A DNA stretch of 64,000 bases from Streptomyces djakartensis (GTDB taxonomy: Bacteria > Actinomycetota > Actinomycetes > Streptomycetales > Streptomycetaceae): the NCBI RefSeq assembly GCF_014651075.1, contig NZ_BMWE01000028.1, positions 1 through 64,000 of the forward strand, read 5' to 3'. How positions within the stretch are numbered: position 1 is the stretch's first letter; every line of letters starts with the position of its first letter. The position numbers and the translations under genes are program-made. Below, in pieces: positions 43,392 to 53,939 of this stretch. The notes beneath the pieces are model-generated. The model did no database searches. It was given only the letters and a program-made list of their open reading frames with translations, and was not told where the DNA came from.

Positions 43392-45017
43392 GTGAGCGGA
43401 CGCGCAGCGGAATCCGTACCAGTTCTCGTCGTGGGGGGATCCCTGGTGGGTCTTTCCACGTCCGTGTTCCTGGGACGTCTCGGAATCGAGCACATGCTGG
43501 TGGAGCGGCATGCCGCGACATCGACGCACCCACGCGGCCGTGGGAACAACGTGCGCACCATGGAGATCTTCCGGACCGCCGGACTGGAGCAGCGTGTCCG
43601 GGAGGCGGCCTTCGCGCTCGCCGGGAACGACGGGGTCCTGCAGGTGGACACCCTCACCGGTGACCGGCGCCGCTGGATCATCCAGGACATCTCCGCGGGC
43701 ATGGACGTCTCCACCGTCAGCTCCTCGAACTGGTGCCTGTGCAGCCAGAACGACCTGGAGCCGGTCCTGCTCGAACGCGCCCGGCAGGGCGGGGACATCC
43801 GCTTCGGCACGGAGCTGCTGTCCTTCACGCAGGACGCCGGCGGCGTCCGGGCCGACATCATGAGCCGGGAATCCGGCGAGACGTACACGGTGAACGCCGG
43901 CTTCCTGGTGGCCGCGGACGGCCCGAGAAGCCCCGTTCGCACACGTCTGGGAATCAGCCAGTCGGGACCCGGCGCCCTTTTCCACAACATCAGCGTCACG
44001 TTCCGGAGCAAGGCACTCAAGGAATACGTCGGATCAAAACGCTTCATCGTCTGCTATTTCACCGATCCGGAAGGTGAAGGCGCCTTGCTGCCCGTGGACA
44101 ACGAGGAGCGGTGGGTCGTCCACATTCCCTGGTTCCCGGACCGGGGCGAGTCGCTGGAGGACTTCAGCAACGAGCGCTGCGCGACGCACATCCGGGCGGC
44201 CGTCGGTGTTCCGGACGTCGATGTCGAGATCACCGGAAAGGCCCCGTGGCACGCGTCGAAACTGGTCGCTGACAGTTATCGGGAGGGTCGTGTCTTCCTG
44301 GCCGGGGACTCGGCACACGAAATGCCGCCCACCGGGGCGTTCGGCTCCAACACCGGGATCCAGGACGCCCACAACCTCGCCTGGAAACTCGCCGCGGTGC
44401 TCCGCGGCTGGGCCGGCCCGCGGCTGCTCGACACATACGAGTGCGAACGCCGGCCGGTCGCCGTCGCGACGAGCACCCGGGCCTCCCAGCAGGCGGTCGA
44501 GGAGCAGCACCCGGGATTCAGGCCGTCGGGACGCAACGACGATCCGGCGGACCTGATGACGGTCGCGCTCTGCTACCGGTACGCGTCGGACGCCGTGGTG
44601 GGCGGCTCCCCCGAGCAGCCGATCGTCCCGGAGGACTTCGAGCTCGGCGGGGAACCGGGCAGCCGCGCGCCCCACATGTGGGTCAGGAGGGACGGCGCCA
44701 GGATCTCCACCCTGGACCTGTACGAGCGTTCCTTCGTCCTGCTCGCCGGGCCCGGGGGCCGGGGGTGGCGCCGCGCGGCGCAGCTGGCCGCCGAAGAGCT
44801 GGGGGTCCCGGTCGAGGCGTATCTCGTGGGGGACGGCCCTGATCACGACCTGGCGCCCGAGCCGGACGCCGACTGGGCGGCGCTGCACGGCACGGCCGGG
44901 GACGGTGCCGTTCTGGTGCGCCCGGACGGTTTCGTCGCCTGGCGCGCGCACGCCCACACGCCGTCCGCCGACCGTGAACTGACGGACGTGCTGCGCACCG
45001 TGCTCTGCCGCGACTGA
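43392..45017 (+). CDS. FAD-dependent aromatic hydroxylase (whiE ORFVIII-like)
   Basis: 541-aa flavoprotein monooxygenase of the phenol/PgaE-type group. N-terminal FAD loop PVLVVGGSLVGLSTSVFLGR, then PRGRGNNVRTMEIF, the second motif FLVAADGPRSPVRTRLG, and GRVFLAGDSAHEMPPTGAFG with NTGIQDAHNLAWKL. A thioredoxin-like C-terminal domain follows. GTG 43392 (GAGGAAG just upstream) is preferred over ATG 43377, which has no ribosome site. In whiE-type clusters the hydroxylase is likewise divergent from the PKS operon and acts late on the spore pigment. Confidence 0.9.
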   Translation: MSGRAAESVPVLVVGGSLVGLSTSVFLGRLGIEHMLVERHAATSTHPRGRGNNVRTMEIFRTAGLEQRVREAAFALAGNDGVLQVDTLTGDRRRWIIQDISAGMDVSTVSSSNWCLCSQNDLEPVLLERARQGGDIRFGTELLSFTQDAGGVRADIMSRESGETYTVNAGFLVAADGPRSPVRTRLGISQSGPGALFHNISVTFRSKALKEYVGSKRFIVCYFTDPEGEGALLPVDNEERWVVHIPWFPDRGESLEDFSNERCATHIRAAVGVPDVDVEITGKAPWHASKLVADSYREGRVFLAGDSAHEMPPTGAFGSNTGIQDAHNLAWKLAAVLRGWAGPRLLDTYECERRPVAVATSTRASQQAVEEQHPGFRPSGRNDDPADLMTVALCYRYASDAVVGGSPEQPIVPEDFELGGEPGSRAPHMWVRRDGARISTLDLYERSFVLLAGPGGRGWRRAAQLAAEELGVPVEAYLVGDGPDHDLAPEPDADWAALHGTAGDGAVLVRPDGFVAWRAHAHTPSADRELTDVLRTVLCRD

Positions 45018-45063
45018 GCACCCACCACCACCCACCCACCGAGCGACTTTCGAGGACACACCG

Positions 45064-46056
45064 ATGACCATCGCAGACGGCCCCGTCGCGGGCCGAGTCG
45101 ACGTCCACCACCATTTCACCGCGCCGGCCTGGCTGGACTGGGCCGAGGAACGCGGCGTCGTCAGGCGCGACAAGCTGCCCTGGTGGACCCGCTGGGACAT
45201 GGACACCGCCCTGGAGGTGATGGACAAGACGGGCATCAGCACGGCCGTCATGACCGTCGCGATGCTCGGACGGTTCCGTGAGCGCGCGGAACGCCAGGAG
45301 AGCGCGAAGATCGCCCTGCGGGCCGCGGCCGATGTCGTCGAGGCCCGGCCCGAGCGCTTCGCCTTCTTCACTCCGGTCTTCCTCGACGACCTGGAGCTGT
45401 CCCGCTGGAGCCTGCGCCACGGACTCGACGAGCTCGGCGCGGTGGGGGTGAGCACGCGAACGAGCATGGACGGCGTCTACCTGGGCGACGACTCCCACGA
45501 CAGTCTCCTGCGGGAGCTGAACGAGCGGTCCGCCGTCATCAGCACGCACCCCATGGAGGTGCCGGCCGGCGGCAAGGACGGCGGCCTGGGACTGCCGGGG
45601 ATGCCGCCCTTCGTGTGCGACTTCCTGATGGACACCACGCGTGCGGCCGTCAACCTGATCAGGAACGGCACCCTGGACCGCTACCCGAACCTCAGCTTCG
45701 TCCTGCCTCATGGCGGCGGCTTCCTGCCGTACATGGCCACCAGGCTCGAACTCTTCGGCGGGCACCTCACGCCCGCGATCGAACCGGGCAGGGTCCGTGA
45801 CTACCTGCACCGGTTCTACTTCGACACGGCCGGCCCCATGTCCCCCTCCTCCACGCCCACCCTGCTGGCCACGGTGGATCCCGGCCGCATCCTCTTCGGC
45901 ACGGACTGGCCGCCCACACCCGCACAGGTCATCGCCGACGTCGCGGCCCCCGCTCTGGACGGCGATCCCGCCCTGTCGCCCGAGCTGCTGCGGGGCATCA
46001 ACCGGGACAACGCCCTGCGTCTGCTGCCGTCCCTGGACCGCGGCTCCGGCTCGTAG
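45064..46056 (+). CDS. Amidohydrolase_2 (ACMSD-like) protein of the pigment cluster
   Basis: 330-aa metal-dependent hydrolase or decarboxylase with a TIM barrel. Metal ligands are visible: GRVDVHHHF, SAVISTHPMEV, LSFVLPHGGGFLPY and ILFGTDWPPTP with the catalytic Asp. It follows the FAD hydroxylase by 46 nt in the same direction, so both are probably one transcript. ACMSD-type enzymes remove carboxylates from aromatic acids; a decarboxylation or ring-cleavage step on the pigment is plausible but not shown. Confidence 0.87.
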   Translation: MTIADGPVAGRVDVHHHFTAPAWLDWAEERGVVRRDKLPWWTRWDMDTALEVMDKTGISTAVMTVAMLGRFRERAERQESAKIALRAAADVVEARPERFAFFTPVFLDDLELSRWSLRHGLDELGAVGVSTRTSMDGVYLGDDSHDSLLRELNERSAVISTHPMEVPAGGKDGGLGLPGMPPFVCDFLMDTTRAAVNLIRNGTLDRYPNLSFVLPHGGGFLPYMATRLELFGGHLTPAIEPGRVRDYLHRFYFDTAGPMSPSSTPTLLATVDPGRILFGTDWPPTPAQVIADVAAPALDGDPALSPELLRGINRDNALRLLPSLDRGSGS

Positions 46057-46073
46057 CCGCGCGCACGAACGGA

Positions 46074-46108
46074 GAAGGGCCGCTGCCCGTCTCGGGCAGC
46101 GGCCCTTC
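46074..46108. terminator. Bidirectional terminator between convergent pigment operons
   Basis: Perfect 16-bp stem (GAAGGGCCGCTGCCCG) with loop TCT followed by TTCGTG, between the amidohydrolase (plus) and cyclase (minus) genes. Confidence 0.85.
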
Positions 46109-46122
46109 TTCGTGTGGCCGCC

Positions 46123-46464
46123 TCATCGGGTGGCCGGCGCCGGGTCCCTCTCCCAGTGGTAGAAGCGCTGCGCCATCGCGTCCTTCGGACCCCGCCAGGT
46201 CTCCGGGTCGTACGGGCTGACGTACGCGGCGAGCCGCTTGCTGATGTCGAGGAACTCGGGGTGCCCGGCCACGCGCGCGATGGCGGGGCCCGGGTCCTGT
46301 TCGGCCTCGATGAAGTGCATGTACACGTCGCCGAACTGGAACAGGGAGCGCTGGGTCACCCCGACGAGGCGGGGCAGTTCGCCGCGGTCGGAGGCCGCGA
46401 AGACCTCGGCGATGTCCGGAGCCGAGTGCGGGGCCATCCGGGCGACGATCAGGGCGTGGTGCAT
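46123..46464 (-). CDS. Polyketide cyclase, TcmI family (whiE ORFVII-like)
   Basis: 113-aa small cyclase with a ferredoxin-like fold that closes later rings of aromatic polyketides. Family features: HHALIVARMAPHSAPDIAEV at the N-terminus, GVTQRSLFQFGDVYMHFIEA and DISKRLAAYVSPYDPETWRG. Last gene of the minus-strand PKS operon. The 190 bp separating it from the aromatase is mostly taken up by a MITE-like element. Confidence 0.92.
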   Translation of the reverse strand: MHHALIVARMAPHSAPDIAEVFAASDRGELPRLVGVTQRSLFQFGDVYMHFIEAEQDPGPAIARVAGHPEFLDISKRLAAYVSPYDPETWRGPKDAMAQRFYHWERDPAPATR

Positions 46465-46489
46465 GGGTTCTCCTCGGGTGCCGGTGCCG

Positions 46490-47375
<886 letters not shown>

Positions 47376-47403
47376 GCGCGTTCTCCTTGTCGTGCGGTGC
47401 GGC

Positions 47404-48639
47404 TCAATGACCCCGGCGCAGTACCAGGGCCGCGTTGGAGCCCATGAGTCCACGGCTGAGGACCAGGGCCGTGCGGAGTTCGGCCGGGCGGGCCTGCGAG
47501 GTCACCAGGTCGATGTCGTGGCAGACGTCGAAGACGTTCGGCGTGGGCGGGATCTGTCCCTGCTCCATGGCCAGCACCGCCGCCGCGACGTCCAGCACCG
47601 GTGCCCCGCAGTAGGAGCGGCCGATGCCGGTCTTGGGGGCCGTGACGGGCACCCGGCCGCCGTGCGGGCCGAGCGCGTCGGCGAGGGCGAGGGCCTCGGC
47701 GCGGTCCGCCTCCGGCACGCCCATCGCGTCGGCGAAGACCACGTCGATCTCCTCCGGTGCGCAGCCGGCCTCGTCGAGGGCGCCACGGATCGCGTGGGCG
47801 AGTCCCTCGCGTGAGCGGTCCCACTGCGAGGCACCGGTGAAGGTGGCCGCGTGGCCCGCCACGACGGCGCGGACCTCCGCCCCGCGGCCGCGGGCGCGGT
47901 CGGCGTCCTCGACGACCAGCACGGCACCGCCCTCGGCCGGCACGAAGCCGCAGGCCGCGGAGGTGAAGGGACGGTAGGCCCGCGCGGGGTCCTCGGCCGT
48001 GCTGAGTTCGGGGTAGCCGAGCTGGCAGACCATCGAGTACGGGGCGAGCGGCGCCTCGGCCGCCCCCGCCACGACCACATCGGTCCCCCGGCCCACGGTC
48101 CGGGCGGCGTGCGCGACGGCGTCCAGACCACCGGCCTCGTCGCTCGCGACCACGCCACAGGGGCCCTTGAAACCGCCGCGGATGGAGATCTGGCCCGTGC
48201 TGGCCGCGTAGAACCAGGCGATGGACTGGTAGGGGCCGACGAAACGGGATCCCTGTCCCCACAGCCGCTGCAGCTCCCGCTGGCCGAACTCGCCGCCGCC
48301 GGACCCGGCGGCGGTGACCACGCCCACCGAGTACGGGGAGTCGGCGGCGGCGTCGCTCAGTCCCGCGTCCTTCAGGGCCGCGCCGGCGGCGGCCATCGCG
48401 AAGTGGCTGAACCGGTCGGTCTGGACGAGGAAGGTCTCCTCGATCAGTGCCGAGGGGTCGAAGCCCCGCACCTCGCCGGCCACGCGGAGCGGCAGGTGCC
48501 CGCAGCCCTCCCGGGTGATGCGGTCGAGGACGAACAGCCCCTCCCTGACGGACTTCCAGTAGGTCTCGGTGTCGGTTCCGTTGGGCGCGACCACACCGAT
48601 GCCGGTGATCGCCGTGCGCCGGGTCGCTCGAGCACTCAT
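47404..48639 (-). CDS. Ketosynthase beta / chain-length factor (whiE ORFIV-like), Glu in place of Gln
   Basis: 411-aa chain-length factor partnering KS-alpha. It lacks the active-site Cys as expected. Where most chain-length factors have Gln in an xQAGG motif, this one has Glu168 ([15 protein letters not shown]; codon GAG). His motifs of true KSs are also changed ([16 protein letters not shown]). Its ATG overlaps the KS-alpha stop (ATGA), giving equal production of both subunits. Chain length cannot be read off, but whiE relatives are linked to long (C24-type) pigment chains. Confidence 0.93.
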   Translation of the reverse strand: MSARATRRTAITGIGVVAPNGTDTETYWKSVREGLFVLDRITREGCGHLPLRVAGEVRGFDPSALIEETFLVQTDRFSHFAMAAAGAALKDAGLSDAAADSPYSVGVVTAAGSGGGEFGQRELQRLWGQGSRFVGPYQSIAWFYAASTGQISIRGGFKGPCGVVASDEAGGLDAVAHAARTVGRGTDVVVAGAAEAPLAPYSMVCQLGYPELSTAEDPARAYRPFTSAACGFVPAEGGAVLVVEDADRARGRGAEVRAVVAGHAATFTGASQWDRSREGLAHAIRGALDEAGCAPEEIDVVFADAMGVPEADRAEALALADALGPHGGRVPVTAPKTGIGRSYCGAPVLDVAAAVLAMEQGQIPPTPNVFDVCHDIDLVTSQARPAELRTALVLSRGLMGSNAALVLRRGH

Positions 48640-49904
48640 CGTTTCCTCCCGCCCCGCCCCGTCAGGAGCACCGCGGACTGGAACCCGCCGAAGCCGCTGC
48701 CCACGGAGAGCACGTGGTCGAGCTTGCGCGGGCGTGCGGTGCGCGGCACGTAGTCCAGGTCGCACTCGGGGTCCGGGGTCTCGTAGTTCGCCGTCGGCGG
48801 GACCACCTGATGGGCCATGGCCAGCACGCAGGCGACCACCTCGATCGCGCCGATCGCGCCGAGCGAGTGGCCCACCATGGACTTGATCGAACTCATGGGC
48901 GTGTCGTAGGCGTGGGCGCCCAGGGACCGCTTGACCGCGGCGGTCTCGTGACGGTCGTTCTGGCGGGTACCGGAGCCGTGTGCGTTGACGTAGTCGATGC
49001 GGGTGGGATCCAGCCGGGCCTGTCCGAGCGCGGTGTCGATGGCCTTGGCCATCTCCAGTCCCTCGCTGGTCAGGCCGGTCATGTGGTACGCGTTGCCGAA
49101 CGTGGCGTAGCCGCCGATCTCGCAGTAGACGTGCGCCCCGCGGGCACGGGCGTGTTCGAGCTCCTCCAGGACGAGCACCGCGGCGCCCTCGCCCATGACG
49201 AACCCGTTGCGGTGCGCGTCGAAGGGCCGGGAGGCGTGCTCGGGGTCGTCGTTGTCCGGCGACGTCGCCCTGATGGCGTCGAAGCAGGCCATGGTGATCG
49301 GGGAGATCGGGGAGTCCGAGGCTCCGGCGATGCAGATGTCGGCGTGGCCCTCCTCGATCGTGTGGAAGCCGTAGCCCACCGCGTCGAGCCCGGAGGTGCA
49401 GCCGGTCGACACGGTCTGCACGGGCCCCTGGGCGCCGAAACGCTCGGCGACGTCGGAGGCCAGGGTGCTGGGCGAGAACGCCCGGTGCAGCTGCGGTTCG
49501 GCGGCCCGGTGGTCGACGTCCCAGCGTTGGCCTCGTTCGCTGACCAGGACGTAGTCGTGCTCCAGGCGGGTCGTGCCGCCCACGGCGCTGCCGAGCGAGA
49601 CGGCGACCCGCCAGGGGTTCTCCGCGCCGAAGTCGATGCCGCAGTCGGCCACCGCCTCCGCGGCGGCGACCAGGGCGAACTGGATGTAGCGGTCCGCGCG
49701 TTCGGCCTGGGCGGCGTCGAGACCGTGCGCGAACGGATCGAAGTCGCATTCGGCCGCGATCCGGGACCGCAGCCCCTCGGGATCGAACAGGGTGATGCCC
49801 CGCGTCGCGGTCCGGCCGCTGGAGAGCAGGTCCCAGAAAGCCGATATGCCGATCCCGCCGGGGGCGACGACGCCGATACCGGTGACCGCCACCCGCCGGG
49901 TCAC
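48636..49904 (-). CDS. Ketosynthase alpha (whiE ORFIII-like)
   Basis: 422-aa condensing enzyme. Active-site Cys in [18 protein letters not shown]; the two catalytic His occur in [16 protein letters not shown] and [19 protein letters not shown] 49904 overlaps the cupin stop (GTGA). With KS-beta and ACP it forms the minimal PKS that builds the spore-pigment polyketide from malonyl units. Confidence 0.95.
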   Translation of the reverse strand: MTRRVAVTGIGVVAPGGIGISAFWDLLSSGRTATRGITLFDPEGLRSRIAAECDFDPFAHGLDAAQAERADRYIQFALVAAAEAVADCGIDFGAENPWRVAVSLGSAVGGTTRLEHDYVLVSERGQRWDVDHRAAEPQLHRAFSPSTLASDVAERFGAQGPVQTVSTGCTSGLDAVGYGFHTIEEGHADICIAGASDSPISPITMACFDAIRATSPDNDDPEHASRPFDAHRNGFVMGEGAAVLVLEELEHARARGAHVYCEIGGYATFGNAYHMTGLTSEGLEMAKAIDTALGQARLDPTRIDYVNAHGSGTRQNDRHETAAVKRSLGAHAYDTPMSSIKSMVGHSLGAIGAIEVVACVLAMAHQVVPPTANYETPDPECDLDYVPRTARPRKLDHVLSVGSGFGGFQSAVLLTGRGGRKR

Positions 49905-50365
49905 GACGGGACCCCTCGTCGTTCGGGCTGCGCGCCCTCCGCGTGCACGGCCGGGTGCGGCCCTCCGGCGTCGCTTCCCTCCAGGGTCTCGGTGTCGACG
50001 TGGCCGAGGCGCGGCTCCGGCGCCAGCGGGGACAGGTGGAAGACCATCCGGGCTTCCACGTCACCGACGTTGCGGAAGCGGTGCCGCATGCCGATGGGGA
50101 TCATCAGGCCCTGATCGGCGCGGACCGGGCGCGTCTCGTCGTCCAGGTCGACCTCCAGCTCGCCCTGGACGACGTACACGAACTCCTCGGAGTACGGGTG
50201 GTAGTGCTCGCTGATGCGTTCCCCTGGCCGCATGATGGCCATGCCCATGAACCCGCTCGTGGATCCCACCGTGAGGGGGGTGAGCAGGGTGCGCAGGTCG
50301 CCGCCGCGCCTGCGGTTGGGCTCGGTCTCGCTGATGTCCACGATGCGCGGGCGCGTCTTGTCCAT
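49901..50365 (-). CDS. Cupin protein (whiE ORFII-like)
   Basis: 154-aa beta-barrel protein with metal-site motifs [20 protein letters not shown] and [20 protein letters not shown]. Equivalent to the TcmJ-type cupin found beside the minimal PKS in pigment clusters, where it raises polyketide yield or helps cyclisation. ATG 50365 with GGAG upstream; it overlaps KS-alpha and follows the SchA/CurD-like gene by 59 nt. Confidence 0.9.
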   Translation of the reverse strand: MDKTRPRIVDISETEPNRRRGGDLRTLLTPLTVGSTSGFMGMAIMRPGERISEHYHPYSEEFVYVVQGELEVDLDDETRPVRADQGLMIPIGMRHRFRNVGDVEARMVFHLSPLAPEPRLGHVDTETLEGSDAGGPHPAVHAEGAQPERRGVPS

Positions 50366-50424
50366 GGTCCGTCTCCAGATCGGTCGGTGGGGTGGGTGTG
50401 CACGGGCGGTGTCGTCCCGGCCGG

Positions 50425-51543
50425 TCAGGACCGGTCGGCCGTGCGGTCGGTGATCAGCGTCATCTCGCTGTGCGCCAGGAGGCGGGTGGCGTCCCGTTCG
50501 CCCGAGAGGGGCCCTGTCACGCCGAGTGCGGCGCCGTCGAGGAGGCGGGCCAGCACGGCCGCCTTCCGCGTGCCGTGGATGGCGAGCGCCCTGACCGGGT
50601 CGGTCTCGGGGTCCAGCGTGTCGATGAGACGGACGACCAGGTCGTCCCGGTGGAAGACGGTGCTGCGGTGGACGGGGCTCGCGGGGTCGTCCGCGGCGGC
50701 CTCGTCCTGCTGGGAGAGCAGCCTCGCCAGCACCATCCCGCAGCCCTCCCGGGCCGGGTAGTACAGCGCGTGGCGCCGCAGTCCGGCCGGCTCCGCTCCG
50801 CCACGCGTGACGTGGTGCACGGCTGGCATGGCCGCCCGGATGAAGAACGCCCGTGCGGACGCGGGGTCGGTCAGGTCCCGGCTCAGTTCCAGGTGCGGAT
50901 TGAGGGCCTCCTCGACGGCCCGCACCTCGGGCTGCCGTGAGACGTGACGCAGCGCCGTCTGCAGGTCGCCCTCCACCTCGACGGTGCGTACGACGCGGTT
51001 GCCGTGCATGAACAGCGTGGTGCGGCGCAGTCGTGTGGTGTCGTCGGCGCGTGCCTGGGGTGGCGCGTACCCGGCGAGGATCTCCGAGACCTTCGACTCC
51101 GAGCCGGGCTTGACCGTGAACGTCAGCGCGTGGCGGATCACTCCGTCGCCCACCCGCACGGTTCCCTGAAGCCCCTCGCCGGCCCGGTCGCCGAGCGGGA
51201 CGGCCCGCCCGGTCTCGCGCAGGACGGTGTAGCGCATGGACCGTATGTCACGGACGCAGTCCTGCATGGGCTTGACCGTCTCGAGGTGCTCCTCACTGTT
51301 CACCCAGGCGAGATACGGCGGCGCCGTCTCCCATTCGCTCGTGATGAGCCACTGGGACGGGTTCTCAACGGACTGGCACAGTTGGTCGCCGAGGTGACCG
51401 GGGACCGACGCGACCCGGCTGCGCATGTGCTCGTACGCGTCGAGGAACCGCTGCTGGGCGCCTTCGTGCAGATCGACGAGCAGGAGGACGCGCAGCCTGG
51501 AGCCGTCGAACGCCGACTGGGATGTCATCGTCGAAGTGTTCAT
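50425..51543 (-). CDS. SchA/CurD-domain protein with ABM half (whiE ORFI-like)
   Basis: 372-aa first gene of the PKS operon. The N-terminal third is an ABM-like ferredoxin fold ([34 protein letters not shown]). The middle is the SchA/CurD domain ([40 protein letters not shown]), known almost only from spore-pigment clusters, and a C-terminal repeat of similar character follows. ATG 51543 with GAAGGAAGG upstream is chosen; upstream frame is GC-rich leader. It likely oxidises or helps fold the pigment chain. Confidence 0.9.
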   Translation of the reverse strand: MNTSTMTSQSAFDGSRLRVLLLVDLHEGAQQRFLDAYEHMRSRVASVPGHLGDQLCQSVENPSQWLITSEWETAPPYLAWVNSEEHLETVKPMQDCVRDIRSMRYTVLRETGRAVPLGDRAGEGLQGTVRVGDGVIRHALTFTVKPGSESKVSEILAGYAPPQARADDTTRLRRTTLFMHGNRVVRTVEVEGDLQTALRHVSRQPEVRAVEEALNPHLELSRDLTDPASARAFFIRAAMPAVHHVTRGGAEPAGLRRHALYYPAREGCGMVLARLLSQQDEAAADDPASPVHRSTVFHRDDLVVRLIDTLDPETDPVRALAIHGTRKAAVLARLLDGAALGVTGPLSGERDATRLLAHSEMTLITDRTADRS

Positions 51544-51689
51544 CCGGCGGGCCCTTCCTTCGCGGGGGCAGACTGCGGCCGCCGCATCCGGCAGGCGGAT
51601 GGCGGTCGGCCCTGAGCCCTCATCGTTAGCCGGTGGGCCCAAGTCCGCGAGCCGCGCGGGTCATCAGAGGGAACTGCCCGGTGCGCAGG

Positions 51690-51750
51690 GGGCGTTTGCG
51701 CCGGGTGCCGTGCCGGTGCGGGTGCCGTGGCGGTGCCGGTGCCGTGCCGG
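51690..51750. repeat. Short GTGCCG tandem repeats
   Basis: Irregular tandem GTGCCG/GTGCGG units upstream of the pigment operon. The surrounding 51544-51759 stretch has no gene and should contain the operon promoter. Confidence 0.5.
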
Positions 51751-51759
51751 CAACAGGAA

Positions 51760-51786
51760 AGCCCCGGCTCGTCATGAGCCGGGGCT
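51760..51786 (-). terminator. Terminator after the thiamine-binding-like gene
   Basis: Perfect 11-bp stem AGCCCCGGCTC with loop GTCAT; on the minus strand it is followed by TTCCTGTT. It lies 20 nt past the stop at 51807. Confidence 0.8.
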
Positions 51787-51806
51787 GTGGTCGGTGCGGC
51801 CTGCTG

Positions 51807-52100
51807 CTACTCGGCGAGGTGCCGTTCCACGGTCTCCACCTTGGAGGTGAGACCGTCGGTCACCGCGGGCCGGATGTCGGCCTTGAGCACCAGGGAGACG
51901 CGCGGCGCGCGCGCCTCGACCGCGGCGACGGCGCGCCTGACGACGTCCATGACCTCGTCCCATTCGCCCTCGACGGAGGTGAACATCGCGTCGGTACGGT
52001 TCGGCAGCCCCGACTCGCGTACCACGCGCACGGCGTCGGCGACGTACTCCCCCACGTCCTCGCCGACACCCAGCGGCGTCACGGAGAAGGCGACGATCAC
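51807..52100 (-). CDS. MTH1187/YkoF-type thiamine-binding-like protein
   Basis: 97-aa small protein ([51 protein letters not shown]). The family forms tetramers binding thiamine-like ligands, role in Streptomyces unknown. Its ATG overlaps the stop of the DUF3817 gene (ATGA). Confidence 0.85.
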   Translation of the reverse strand: MIVAFSVTPLGVGEDVGEYVADAVRVVRESGLPNRTDAMFTSVEGEWDEVMDVVRRAVAAVEARAPRVSLVLKADIRPAVTDGLTSKVETVERHLAE

Positions 52101-52441
52101 GCGTTCACGACCCCTTCCTTGCGGGCCCGGGAGGCGATGACCGCGTCCTCGGCCTCACGCCGGAGCCTGCGGTCCGCGAAGAACCCACCGGTGGGCAGGA
52201 CGGACAGCACGAAGTAGAGAGCCGCGGTCTTCAGGTCCCACTTCGCCCGGTTCCACGCGTCGGCCCAGAAGATCACGTACAGGATGAACAGCACACCGTG
52301 CACCGCGCCCATCACCGGCACGGCGTTGAAGTCCGTGGTCCGCTTCAGCACCGAGCAGACCAGCAGGAGCAGGAAGGAGATCGCCTCGGGGGCCGAGACC
52401 AGGCGGAGGCGGCGGAGGGCGGTGGCGGTCTTGAGGTCCAC
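52097..52441 (-). CDS. DUF3817 small membrane protein, second copy
   Basis: 114-aa protein with three membrane segments ([52 protein letters not shown]). Clearly related to the protein at 40612-40950, sharing the VHG/AHG and xRR features. GTG 52441 start. The two paralogues bracket the pigment cluster. Function unknown. Confidence 0.83.
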   Translation of the reverse strand: MDLKTATALRRLRLVSAPEAISFLLLLVCSVLKRTTDFNAVPVMGAVHGVLFILYVIFWADAWNRAKWDLKTAALYFVLSVLPTGGFFADRRLRREAEDAVIASRARKEGVVNA

Positions 52442-52635
52442 GGGTCACCTTCGGTGGGAGAGACGCGGCGGTCTGGACGAACGGTCTGTACGGTCTGACG
52501 GTTTGTGAACGCACGCACAAGCGTCCCGCCCATTGTGGCAAACAGCCGCGGGCACTCCCGCCGGGGGTCCGTCCGCGGGCGCTCCGCCGGCAGACGGATC
52601 GCCCGCTGCTCTGTCCGCGGCACCCGGCCTGCGGC

Positions 52636-52641
52636 TACCTT
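52636..52641 (+). promoter_or_regulatory. -10 element of a leaderless AIM24 operon
   Basis: TACCTT, 7 nt, then GTG 52649, without a ribosome site. Confidence 0.5.
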
Positions 52642-52648
52642 CACCGTC

Positions 52649-53287
52649 GTGGCGATGTTCCGACTTCAGAGCAGCAAGGTGCTGGCCGTCGACATGACCG
52701 GGGACGCCGTGAAGGCGAAGAACGGCTCGATGGTCGCGTACGACGGCGAGATGGCCTTCAAGAAGCTCAGCGGCGGCGGCGAGGGTATGCGGGGCATGGT
52801 GACCCGCCGGCTGACCGGTGAACAGATGACATTGATGGAGGTGAAGGGCCGGGGGACCTGCTGGTTCGCGGACCGCGCCGCCGAGATAAACCTGGTCAGC
52901 GTCCAGGGCGACAAGCTCTACGTGGAGTCGAGCAACCTGCTCGCGACCGACGGCGGGCTGCGCACGGGGACGGAGTTCACGGGCCTGCGCGGGGCCTCCC
53001 AGGGCAACGGGCTCTTCACGACGACCGTCGAGGGCCACGGCCAGGCGGCGATCATGTCGGACGGCCCGGCGGTGGTGCTGCGGGTCAGTCCGCAGTACCC
53101 GCTGACCGTGGACCCGGGGGCGTACGTGGCACACCAGGGCAGCCTGCGTCAGTCCTTCCAGTCCGGTGTGACGTTCCGCACGCTGCTCGGGGAGGGCGGC
53201 GGCGAGGCCTTCCAGATGCGGTTCGAGGGGGACGGGCTGGTGTACGTGCAGCCGAGCGAGCGCAACACGATCGCGGGGGATGTCTGA
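52649..53287 (+). CDS. AIM24-family protein 1
   Basis: 212-aa beta-helical AIM24/DUF124 protein (MTGDAVKAKNGSMVAYDGEM, GKMLL-like ADRAAEINLVSVQGDKLYVE, GGEAFQMRFEGDGLVYVQPS). First of three consecutive AIM24 genes. GTG 52649 fits a leaderless transcript; ATG 52655 is an alternative. Family members are linked to membrane or protein-complex upkeep in other organisms, but no bacterial function is settled. Confidence 0.85.
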   Translation: MAMFRLQSSKVLAVDMTGDAVKAKNGSMVAYDGEMAFKKLSGGGEGMRGMVTRRLTGEQMTLMEVKGRGTCWFADRAAEINLVSVQGDKLYVESSNLLATDGGLRTGTEFTGLRGASQGNGLFTTTVEGHGQAAIMSDGPAVVLRVSPQYPLTVDPGAYVAHQGSLRQSFQSGVTFRTLLGEGGGEAFQMRFEGDGLVYVQPSERNTIAGDV

Positions 53288-53288
53288 C

Positions 53289-53939
53289 ATGGCCTTCCGG
53301 GAGATCAACGCGAAGATGGTCGAGGCGACGGTGACGCCCGGTCAGCGGCTGTTCAGCCAGCGCGGTGCGATGCTCGCCTACCGGGGCGAGGTGTCGTTCA
53401 CGCCCAGCATGGCCGGCGGCCAGGGCGGGATCATGTCGATGATCGGCCGCCGGGTGGCGGACGAGGACACCCCCCTGATGACCGTGGAGGGCAGCGGCAC
53501 GGTCCTGTTCGGGCACGGCGGGCACCACGTCCAGGTGATCCGCCTCACCGGCGACACGCTGTACGTCGAGGCGGACCGCCTGCTGGCCTTCGAGGGCACC
53601 CTCCAGCAGGGCACGATGTTCCTGGGCTCCCAGGGCGGCGTCATGGGCATGGTCCGCGGCCAGGTCAGCGGCCAGGGTCTGTTCACCACCACGCTGAAGG
53701 GCCACGGGGCCGTCGCCGTCATGGCGCACGGCGGGGTCATCGAGATCCCGATCACCCCGCAGCGGCCGGTGCACGTGGACCCGCAGGCCTACGTCGCCCA
53801 CCACGGCGAGGTCCGCAACAAGCTGTCCACGGCCCTGGGCTGGCGGGACATGGTGGGCCGCGGCTCGGGCGAGGCGTTCCAGCTGGAGCTCAGCGGCAGC
53901 GGTGCGGTGTACGTCCAGGCCTCGGAGGAGAAGCTGTGA
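53289..53939 (+). CDS. AIM24-family protein 2
   Basis: 216-aa paralogue of the preceding gene (NAKMVEATVTPGQRLFSQRG, LTGDTLYVEADRLLAFEGTL, GSGEAFQLELSGSGAVYVQA). ATG 53289 has GGGGGA 8 nt upstream; ATG 53280 is in frame and overlaps the previous stop. Met/Gly-rich segment SMAGGQGGIMSMIGRR may be flexible. Coupled with genes on both sides. Confidence 0.85.
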   Translation: MAFREINAKMVEATVTPGQRLFSQRGAMLAYRGEVSFTPSMAGGQGGIMSMIGRRVADEDTPLMTVEGSGTVLFGHGGHHVQVIRLTGDTLYVEADRLLAFEGTLQQGTMFLGSQGGVMGMVRGQVSGQGLFTTTLKGHGAVAVMAHGGVIEIPITPQRPVHVDPQAYVAHHGEVRNKLSTALGWRDMVGRGSGEAFQLELSGSGAVYVQASEEKL

